Below, one piece after another: positions 13,476-19,676 of a stretch of 19,676 nucleotides of DNA. Positions within the stretch are counted from its first letter, which is position 1. Each line of letters opens with the position of its first letter. Source of the DNA: an uncultured Chthoniobacterales bacterium (GTDB lineage: Bacteria > Verrucomicrobiota > Verrucomicrobiia > Chthoniobacterales > UBA10450); assembly GCA_955652155.1 (NCBI GenBank), contig CATPAT010000050.1, forward strand, positions 1-19,676, read 5' to 3'. The notes below the pieces were generated by a model. It saw only the letters and a program-made list of their open reading frames with translations. It did no database searches and had not been told where the DNA came from. Position numbers and translations under genes: made by a program.

Positions 13476-16400
13476 GCGGCGGCGACGGCAATTGATAGCC
13501 TTTCGTCTTCATCTCTTGCTGGATCTCCTGGATCGCGCGATCGAGTTGCTGGTCTTCGCCGCGGAATTCTTTCGCCGGGTCATTATCGACCACGATATCG
13601 GGATCAACGCCGTGACCTTCGATGATCCACTCTTTTCCGTCCTTGGAATAAAGCCCGAATTCCGGTTTGAAGAACTGGCCGCCGTCCACCAGCGGAAGCG
13701 AATCGCGGATTCCGACAACGCCGCCCCAGGTGCGCTTGCCGATGAGTTTGCCGAGGCCAAGCGTTTTGAAGCGGAATGGGAAAATATCCCCGTCCGATGC
13801 TGAGAATTCGTTGATCAACGTGACCATCGGACCCATGAAGGCGTGCGCTGGATCGGGCTGCGGCATTCCGTTGCGCGCGATCCCCACCATCACGAGTGCG
13901 CGGCGCAATCTTTCGATCACCAACGGTGAAACAAAACCGCCACCGTTTCCGCGAACATCGACGATCAACCCGTTTTTGCGGATCTGTGGGAAATAAAGCT
14001 TGGTAAATTCGTTTAATCCGGGACGCCCCATATCCGGAATGTGCAGATAACCGACTTCGCCCTTAGTTCTTTTGGTCACGCAATCGATGTTCTTTTGCAC
14101 CCAATCTAAATAATAGAGCGGTCCTTCGTTTGCCGTCGGCACAACGGTCACATCGTGTGCGCCTGCGTCCGAAGGCTTCGAGTTCACGCGCAAAATCACC
14201 TGTTTGTCGGCCGTGCCGATCAGGGCCTGATAAATATTTGGGAGGGACGAGACCGAGGTCCCGTTGATGGCGAGGATGTAATCACCGGCTTTAACGTTCA
14301 CGCCCACCGCCGTGAGCGGCGAGCGCGTGTGCTTGTCCCAGTTTTCGCCCGGCAAAATGTGATCGATCCGGTAAGCGCGTGTGGCCGAGTCGCGTGAGAG
14401 TTCCGCGCCCAACAAACCGAGCTTCACCCGGGGAGTGTCGGGCCGCTCGCCGCCGCCGACGTAAGTGTGGCCGCTGTTCAATTCACCGATCAATTCGCCG
14501 AGCAAGTAAGTGAGATCGTTGCGGTGGTTCACGAACGGCACGAGCACGGCGTATTTATCGCGCATCGCTTTCCAGTCGACGCCGTTCATCGTCGGCGAAT
14601 AGAAGAAATCGCGCATGTGCCGCCAGCATTCGAAATAGATCTGGTTCCACTCGGCGTGCCGGTCGAGCTGCATGTCGAGGCCTTCGAGCTTGTGCTCGTG
14701 GTCCTTGGTCTCGATCTTGTCCTTGGGCAAATCGATGATCGCGTAATCTTTTTTGATTTTTACGAGCATCTTTTTCCCATCGAATGTGATCTCGTACTCG
14801 TTCACATCGCCAATCACCGTTTCTTTGCGATCCTCCAGGGTGTAAGCGCAGAGATGTGATTTCCGGTCGCGGCCGTCGCCATCGTCGTCCTCCTCGCCGA
14901 CGTCGTCGCCGGCGGTGCGGCGAAGATAAAAGATGCGATCGTCCACCATCCGGATGTTTCGGTAGTTGCCCGGCGTGATCTCGAGCCCGAGGATGCGATT
15001 TTGAATTCCTTCGGTGTCAACTTTAACCACCACCGGTTTCTTAGGTTTGGCGGCTTCCGGTTTCTTTTCGTCCGTTTTTTTCTCGCCGGCTGCTTTCTCT
15101 TCCGGCTTTTTGTCCTCCGCTTCCTTGGCCTTCTCCTTCTCGCGTTTTTGTTCGGCCTTGCCCACTTCGTCACTCTTTGGCCCGAGCGGGTTTTCGGTTT
15201 CCTTCGAGAGCGTCACTAAATAGACGCGCTCCATGTCGCGATAAATGTTCGCGAACTCCTCGTCGCCAAAGGTTGCTTTGAAATCGCGCGCCGAGCCGAG
15301 CAGTAAATATTTGCCGTCGTCGCTGAAGACGGGCTCGCCCGAGCCGTACCAATTGTCCGTCACCGAGGTCGGCTGTTTGCTTGCGAGCGAGTAAAGATAC
15401 ACCTGCGGCATTCCGTTTTCTTCCGGCCGTCCCCACGCGATCCATTGGCTGTCCGGCGACCAGTTAAAAATTTCGATCTCGCCGTATTTGTCCTGATCGA
15501 CTTGCGTCACGGTCTTGCTCGCAATATCGACATAACGCAGCCGCTGCAACCGATCAGCCCAGAGCAGCTTCTTGCTGTCGGGAGACCATTTCGGCGCATA
15601 AAAATACGTATCCGCTCCGCTGGTTACTTGAACGGCATCGCCCTTTCCGTCCTGCGAGCGGACATAGAATTCGTTTTCGCCGGTTACGTCCGAGTTGTAG
15701 GCAATCCATTTTCCGTCAGGCGACCAAACCGCGTCGCGCTCGTGCGCGTTTGATGTCCTGGACAAATTGCGTGGCGTCCCATTCTTTGCCGGCACCGAGA
15801 AAAGGTCGCCACGGGCGACCACGATCGTGCGCTCCCCGTCCGGCGCGAGGTTGACCGACTCAACATGTTTGGATGCATCCACCAGCGCCGAGCGTCCAAT
15901 CGCGAAATCTTCCTTGATCTCGATTGGTAGCGTCGTCGCCTGGCCGCTCTTCAAATCGTAGCGCCAGATGTAGCCGGCCTGTTCGAAAACGATCGATTCT
16001 TTCCCGATCGACGGAAATTTGATGTCGAAATCTTTGAAGTTGGTGAGCTGTTTTGTTTCCTTCGAGACAAAATCGACCACGAACAGATTCATCCGGCCGT
16101 CGCGATCGGAAATGAAATAGATCTTGTTGTCCGGTCCCCACATCGGGCAAATGTCCTGGGCCGGATTGTTGGTCAGGTTTTCAGTCGCGCCGGTTTTGAA
16201 ATCGTGGATCCAAATGTCGTCGGCCATTCCGCCGCGATAATGTTTCCAGGTCCGGAACTCGCGGAAGACGCGGTTGAACGCCATTTTCGAATCGTCCGGT
16301 GAAAACGAAGTGAACCCGCCGCGAGGCACCGGCACCTGCTGCGGAAGTTCGGCGTCTAGGCCGACGGTGAAAAGCGAGCCGATGAAGTCATTGAACGATT

Positions 16401-16833
16401 TCATCCGCGAACGGAAGACGATCAGCGGTTTTGTGTTCTCCCACGCCATCACGATGTTGTTTGGGCCCATTCGATCCGAGACATCGTCGCGGCCGAGCGT
16501 GGCCGAGATCGTAAGGCGTTTTGGTGAGCCGCCTTCCGCCGGCATCACGTAAACTTCGCGATTACCATCGTATTCCGAGGTGAACGCGACTTGTTTCCCA
16601 TCCGGGGAAAAACGAGGGAAAGAAGTGTATCCGGGACCGCTCGTCAGACGTCGCGCGACCCCGCCATCTCTGCCGACCGTGTAAAGTTCGCCCGCGTAAC
16701 AAAAAACGATCTCGCGATCGTTCGTCGTTGGAAAACGAAGAAGACGGGTGGTATTCGGCAAGGATTGCGCCGAAGCCGCGAAGATCGAGAGCAAAGAGGA
16801 AATTGAGACAAAGAGAAGAATTCGAGAGCGCAT
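13441..16833 (-). CDS. Tricorn-like protease (beta-propeller, PDZ, S41-type peptidase)
   Basis: A 1130-residue exported tricorn homolog, a large peptidase that degrades oligopeptides. I chose the ATG at 16833, giving the signal peptide MRSRILLFVSISSLL...ASAQ; the upstream start at 16881 would bury it. Residues about 30-530 hold WD40-like PD40 propeller blades (FPRFSPDGKQVAFTS, DAVWSPDGKWIAYNS, APKWSPDSKKLLWAD, FNWSPDSQWIAWG, EPVFSDDGKYLLLGS). A Lys/Glu-rich linker runs about 545-605, with an acidic GEEDDDGDG patch near 645. The C1/PDZ region (about 810-920) has VKAGDYILAINGTSV. The C-terminal S41-like core has H789 (NSGHTYV), nucleophile candidate S1013 with D1014 (FSASDGD), and E1072 (EGHGVDPD). 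The residue before H789 is Gly where archaeal tricorn has Ser. Substrates are unknown. The gene is upstream of lexA on the same strand. Confidence 0.92.
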   Translation of the reverse strand: MRSRILLFVSISSLLSIFAASAQSLPNTTRLLRFPTTNDREIVFCYAGELYTVGRDGGVARRLTSGPGYTSFPRFSPDGKQVAFTSEYDGNREVYVMPAEGGSPKRLTISATLGRDDVSDRMGPNNIVMAWENTKPLIVFRSRMKSFNDFIGSLFTVGLDAELPQQVPVPRGGFTSFSPDDSKMAFNRVFREFRTWKHYRGGMADDIWIHDFKTGATENLTNNPAQDICPMWGPDNKIYFISDRDGRMNLFVVDFVSKETKQLTNFKDFDIKFPSIGKESIVFEQAGYIWRYDLKSGQATTLPIEIKEDFAIGRSALVDASKHVESVNLAPDGERTIVVARGDLFSVPAKNGTPRNLSRTSNAHERDAVWSPDGKWIAYNSDVTGENEFYVRSQDGKGDAVQVTSGADTYFYAPKWSPDSKKLLWADRLQRLRYVDIASKTVTQVDQDKYGEIEIFNWSPDSQWIAWGRPEENGMPQVYLYSLASKQPTSVTDNWYGSGEPVFSDDGKYLLLGSARDFKATFGDEEFANIYRDMERVYLVTLSKETENPLGPKSDEVGKAEQKREKEKAKEAEDKKPEEKAAGEKKTDEKKPEAAKPKKPVVVKVDTEGIQNRILGLEITPGNYRNIRMVDDRIFYLRRTAGDDVGEEDDDGDGRDRKSHLCAYTLEDRKETVIGDVNEYEITFDGKKMLVKIKKDYAIIDLPKDKIETKDHEHKLEGLDMQLDRHAEWNQIYFECWRHMRDFFYSPTMNGVDWKAMRDKYAVLVPFVNHRNDLTYLLGELIGELNSGHTYVGGGERPDTPRVKLGLLGAELSRDSATRAYRIDHILPGENWDKHTRSPLTAVGVNVKAGDYILAINGTSVSSLPNIYQALIGTADKQVILRVNSKPSDAGAHDVTVVPTANEGPLYYLDWVQKNIDCVTKRTKGEVGYLHIPDMGRPGLNEFTKLYFPQIRKNGLIVDVRGNGGGFVSPLVIERLRRALVMVGIARNGMPQPDPAHAFMGPMVTLINEFSASDGDIFPFRFKTLGLGKLIGKRTWGGVVGIRDSLPLVDGGQFFKPEFGLYSKDGKEWIIEGHGVDPDIVVDNDPAKEFRGEDQQLDRAIQEIQQEMKTKGYQLPSPPPYPNRNPASGG

Positions 16834-16876
16834 AAATGCAGGGTTGAAAAACGGAAGCCAGAAAGCTGGTTGTCGG

Positions 16877-16890
16877 TGCACTAAAGTGCA
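16877..16890 (-). promoter_or_regulatory. Palindrome upstream of the tricorn-like gene (possible operator)
   Basis: TGCACT-AA-AGTGCA is a perfect 6+6 palindrome, 43 bases upstream of the chosen ATG at 16833. It is placed where an operator could overlap a promoter, but no convincing -35/-10 pair was found, so the role is a guess. Confidence 0.3.
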
Positions 16891-16932
16891 AGGCCGAATT
16901 CGCTTCTCAAGTCTTGTCTCTTCGAGAGGAAC

Positions 16933-17766
16933 CTAGAATCTTCCAATCTCTCGAAACCAATGCAGGGCGCGTTGAATTTCTGCCGAGTCCAGTTCGTGTC
17001 CGCCGGCGAAATGTTCCAGGCGGACTTGTTGAAAGCCGGATCGCTTCAAAGAAGAATAAACTCCTTCCTCCGCTCCCGGCCGCGCAATTTGGTCCGCGGT
17101 GCCGCTGCTGAGCCAGACAGGGGCGCTCAGGAAATCGGCTGGAGGTTGGTACTCATGATAGGCGGCGCTCAACCGATCGGCATTCATTCCGGCCAGAAAA
17201 AAGCCGCACATTCTAAATCCGCGGTTCTTTGCCAGCATCGCTCCGAGAAATGCACTGGTCTTCGCGCCGCCGGAGAATCCGGCGAACGCTACCGGCCATC
17301 GCACCGATTGCGGCCAATTGTCGCGAATCATTTGCAATCCCGCCGTCAACACCGCCAATCGCCACGACACCGAATCTTCGCGCGGACGAATGGTCGCGTC
17401 GGTTGCCAGAACAACCCAGCCTTCGGCCATGGCCGCGTCTCGGTACCAAGGCGCATCCATCGGGCTCGTTCGATTCAGGTCGGCTGTCGAGGTAACAATC
17501 AAAATCGGCCACAAACGCGCCGGATCGAAGCCTTTTGGAAACATCAAAAGCGCGCGGCCTGTTGTTGGTCGTGGATTACCTCCCTGGGCGGCCGATTCTT
17601 GGAAGTAACTATTAATCGGAAATTGAAGGTCGAGCGTCGCTTCGCCTTGAATCTGATGACCTTGGAGCATCGCGGCTAGCGCGCTCGCGACAGACAATTG
17701 ATTGATCGCGAGCAAAGCGGCCGCAATCGCGCATGGAACAGACCGCCTGCTCATCATCCTTTTCAC
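16933..17766 (-). CDS. Secreted alpha/beta hydrolase (PHB-depolymerase/dienelactone-hydrolase-like)
   Basis: A 277-residue exported serine hydrolase. A signal peptide is visible (Met-Lys-Arg-Met-Met-Ser-Arg-Arg, then a hydrophobic stretch to about residue 32, ending ASALA). The nucleophile elbow is GFSGG with S165, the acid candidate is D225 in SSGTADQIA, and the histidine candidate is H257 in FAGGHELD. Strand WPILIVTSTADLNRT and WVVLATDATIRP fit the fold's early strands. The GTG at 17766 overlaps the stop of the upstream MATE gene (GTGA), which suggests coupled translation; ATG codons at 17757 and 17754 are the alternatives and leave a shorter, still workable signal. No lid domain or substrate-specific motif is evident, so ester, lactone or peptide substrates cannot be told apart. 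Confidence 0.8.
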   Translation of the reverse strand: MKRMMSRRSVPCAIAAALLAINQLSVASALAAMLQGHQIQGEATLDLQFPINSYFQESAAQGGNPRPTTGRALLMFPKGFDPARLWPILIVTSTADLNRTSPMDAPWYRDAAMAEGWVVLATDATIRPREDSVSWRLAVLTAGLQMIRDNWPQSVRWPVAFAGFSGGAKTSAFLGAMLAKNRGFRMCGFFLAGMNADRLSAAYHEYQPPADFLSAPVWLSSGTADQIARPGAEEGVYSSLKRSGFQQVRLEHFAGGHELDSAEIQRALHWFREIGRF

Positions 17767-19142
17767 GACGCGGTCGCGCTTGCCGGAATGAAGTCCGTGC
17801 CGTCGTCGAACCGCAACTTTTTGTGCAGCTCGCGCCGCAGCAGCAACAGATTGATGCAGGCCTGGAGGAGTTGCGATCCGACCGACAGATACCAGACAAG
17901 TTTAATGTCGAATCCCGGTTTCTGTGACAACAACAGCGCCGGCAACGCGAAGAGAACCAAGCGTGACGCCGAACTTAATAACGGCGGCACGGTGTTGCCG
18001 AGTCCCTGGAACATGCTCGAGATGGTGAAGACAATGCCAGCCGCAACGAAGTTGAAAGCGACGATGCGGAGATAATCGCTTCCAAAGTTAATCACATTCG
18101 GATCTTTGGAGAAAAAACGGATCATCGGTCCGGGCACGATCTCCGTGATCACGGCGAGTACGAGCATCACGGCCGCGGCCAGTCCAAGCCCCGATTTAAC
18201 TGAATGCCGGCCGCGATCGGCCCGACGGCCGCCGAAGTTTTGTCCAACCAGGGGCGACACTGCAAAACTCAGTGCGACCACCGGCAAAAAGAGCGCTTGC
18301 ATCACTCTCGCGCCGACCCCGAATCCTGCCTGCGCCGCCGGACCGAAATTTCGAATGATCCAGTAGACGATGAGGATGTAGACAAAGAGAAGGACAAACT
18401 CAGCGCCAGCCGGGACGCCAATGCGCAGCATCGCACTCCAGATTTTCATTTGTGCGCGCCACAGCGGAAATCGGAAGCGCAGGTAACGATATTTTTTTTC
18501 GAAGTACCAAATGATGAGCAGATCGGCGACGAGAATGGAAATGAAGGTCGCGAGTGCCGCACCGGTGACACCAAGTTTCGGCCACGGTCCAATCCCGAAA
18601 ATCAAAAAGGGAGCGAGCACGATATTCAGAATCACGCTGACCACTTGGAAGATGACTGGCGCCTGAAAAATTCCGGTCGCGCGTAAGGCCGAGCCCATCG
18701 AGACGAGCGGGAACTGCAGCAACATCGCCGGAAGAAACCAGACTAGATATGCTCTGGCCAATCCCGCTGTCACGGGATCTGCGCTCAGCGAGTTGGCGTA
18801 AGCGTCCATCGAAAAAAAGCCGACTGCACCTAGCGCGACCGCAATCCAGATCGACATCGCGCATGATTGATTGAAGACGAGTTCCGCGTGCGGCTGATCT
18901 TTTCTTCCCGCGGCTTGCGAGATTAGCGCAGTTGTTCCGACGCCGAGCATTTGGGTCAGCGCCAGCACGATCATGGTGAGATTTCCGGCGACACCGACCG
19001 CAGCGATGGCTTCCTTGCCGAGACGTCCAACCCAAAAGAGATCGGCCAGCAAATAAAGCGTCTGCACGACCATGCTCACGGCCATGAAAGCCGACATGTG
19101 CAACAGGTGCCTGGTCACTGATCCCTGGGTCAGGTCTTTCAT
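17763..19142 (-). CDS. MATE-family multidrug/cation efflux transporter
   Basis: A 459-residue inner-membrane transporter of the MATE family (MatE/NorM/DinF superfamily), exporting drugs or metabolites in exchange for Na+ or H+. I chose the ATG at 19142: MKDLTQGSVTRHLLHMSAFMAVSMVVQ is the standard MATE opening, and the longer start at 19184 only adds 14 polar residues. Two MATE repeats of six helices each are apparent. The first contains LADLFWVGRLGKEAIAAVGVAGN and GVGTTALISQAAGRKD; the second has GFGVGARVMQALFLPVVALSFAVSPLVGQNFGGRR. Both are classic repeat signatures. The hydrophilic C-terminus is short. The gene overlaps the start of the secreted hydrolase by four bases, so the two are likely one operon. 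Substrates cannot be predicted. Confidence 0.92.
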   Translation of the reverse strand: MKDLTQGSVTRHLLHMSAFMAVSMVVQTLYLLADLFWVGRLGKEAIAAVGVAGNLTMIVLALTQMLGVGTTALISQAAGRKDQPHAELVFNQSCAMSIWIAVALGAVGFFSMDAYANSLSADPVTAGLARAYLVWFLPAMLLQFPLVSMGSALRATGIFQAPVIFQVVSVILNIVLAPFLIFGIGPWPKLGVTGAALATFISILVADLLIIWYFEKKYRYLRFRFPLWRAQMKIWSAMLRIGVPAGAEFVLLFVYILIVYWIIRNFGPAAQAGFGVGARVMQALFLPVVALSFAVSPLVGQNFGGRRADRGRHSVKSGLGLAAAVMLVLAVITEIVPGPMIRFFSKDPNVINFGSDYLRIVAFNFVAAGIVFTISSMFQGLGNTVPPLLSSASRLVLFALPALLLSQKPGFDIKLVWYLSVGSQLLQACINLLLLRRELHKKLRFDDGTDFIPASATAS

Positions 19143-19205
19143 GCGATGTTTTGAATCCTGTCGCGTCGATGCGATTGGTGGCAACCGAAATCGAAAGGGA
19201 ATTCC

Positions 19206-19249
19206 TGGACCGCCAGTCCAACGCCGGTGCGGCTCGCACCTCGGACCTA
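19206..19249. repeat. Tandem GC-rich hairpins between methyltransferase and MATE genes
   Basis: Two hairpins lie side by side: TGGAC-CGCCA-GTCCA (19206-19220), and GGTGCG-GCT-CGCACC (19226-19240) with outer arms GTCC (19216-19219) and GGAC (19243-19246). On the minus strand the block begins with TGTAGGTCC, whose TAG is the stop codon of the methyltransferase gene. It may end that transcript, or be a REP-type dispersed element like the one at 10613-10676, whose right arm on the minus strand also starts TGTAGG. Confidence 0.55.
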
Positions 19250-19676
19250 CACTTTTTCCGCCACGATCTCAAGCACGAGCGGAGTCAGCATGAATGAAGG
19301 TTTTTCCTTCTCCGCCGCAGCCAGGTCGGCGCGGACCTTGTCCGCAAATGCGGCGTCGATTCGGCCGAGCTCTTCCAGGCGCAACAGATGGACATGAATA
19401 AAAGCGGACGGCCATTGCCACATGTAATCGCTCGGTTGCAGACAGAAAATTCGTGGCACAACCGTGCTCACGGTGAATCCGTTCTTCGTTAACCATGACG
19501 GAAGTTGCAGCCCGGTGTCGGGCTCGCCCCCGGCTTCGCGCCAGGTCGCGATCACGTGGCTTCTGAATTCTTCCAAACTCGCCCGCTGCGGAAAAAAACG
19601 CCACGTCGTGTAATGACCGTACTCATGAAAAATTGCCCGACCGCCTCGGCGCGTGACGCGCGAGATTTTCTTAACC
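19247..19676 (-). CDS. SAM-dependent methyltransferase (UbiE-like), C-terminal part, runs off the window
   Basis: The last 142 residues of a class I methyltransferase; the gene continues beyond the right edge, so the SAM-binding motifs are missing. The frame is open from 19675. It begins with a basic segment ending RRGGRAIFHEYGHYTTW, the post-motif strand where related enzymes have a 'GG..vFHEY' pattern. PQRASLEEFRSHVIATWREAGGEPDTG, LPSWLTKNGFTVSTVVPRIF and the end LTPLVLEIVAEKV follow the family layout. An apparent internal start at 19576 is only a TTG inside this frame. The stop is inside the hairpin repeat next to the MATE gene. Substrate is unknown. Confidence 0.85.
   Translation of the reverse strand, partial: VKKISRVTRRGGRAIFHEYGHYTTWRFFPQRASLEEFRSHVIATWREAGGEPDTGLQLPSWLTKNGFTVSTVVPRIFCLQPSDYMWQWPSAFIHVHLLRLEELGRIDAAFADKVRADLAAAEKEKPSFMLTPLVLEIVAEKV

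Noticed and set aside
18400..19272. Second minus-strand frame within the MATE gene
   Set aside because: It is Ser/Arg-rich and out of frame with the clear MATE protein, with no membrane pattern.
1..19676. tRNA, rRNA, riboswitch, transposase or prophage genes
   Set aside because: No conserved RNA core or mobile-element protein motif was recognised on either strand by reading; a covariance-model search would be needed to exclude small RNAs.

Overview
The window is a compact bacterial chromosome segment with protein genes on both strands and no intergenic gap longer than about 132 bases, so there is no stretch over 300 bases without a gene. No rRNA, tRNA, CRISPR array, transposase or phage gene was seen. 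The best taxonomic guess is a soil-type Verrucomicrobia (Spartobacteria/Chthoniobacterales-like). This rests on moderate-to-high GC, the gene mix (GlgE, tricorn-type protease, ExbB/ExbD/TPR operon), and a perfect TGTTC-N4-GAACA palindrome in front of imuA. As I recall, that is the SOS box form described for Verrucomicrobia. The assignment is an inference.

Left part (1-4749, + strand): a glutaminyl-cyclase-like M28 enzyme cut by the window edge overlaps an exported parvulin-type PPIase by four bases. Then come an NADP-type beta-hydroxyacid dehydrogenase with a long Pro/Glu-rich tail, the folate-dependent Fe-S maintenance protein YgfZ, and a winged-helix regulator of the SufR-like family that lacks most cluster cysteines.

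Middle (4882-11374, + strand): GlgE maltosyltransferase, then an ExbB-ExbD-TPR operon (proton-driven inner-membrane motor plus a large periplasmic TPR protein), then an aquaporin whose four selectivity-filter positions read His-Ile-Ala-Arg, as in some plant tonoplast aquaporins. REP-like inverted repeats flank the aquaporin gene.

SOS block (11445-13430, - strand): lexA, with a near-consensus SOS box and a strong hairpin in its leader, is followed by a clear intrinsic terminator. A perfect SOS box then precedes imuA and an imuB that is cut to about 173 residues. No dnaE2 follows; the aquaporin gene lies there instead. This looks like the remains of an ImuA-ImuB-DnaE2 mutagenesis cassette. I rate it, together with the aquaporin filter, as the most interesting part of the window.

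Right part (13441-19676, - strand): a very large tricorn-like protease upstream of lexA, a secreted alpha/beta hydrolase coupled by a four-base overlap to an upstream MATE-family efflux pump, and the C-terminal part of a SAM-dependent methyltransferase running off the window. I did not find a clear-cut, entirely new multi-gene system. The notable points are variants on known systems.
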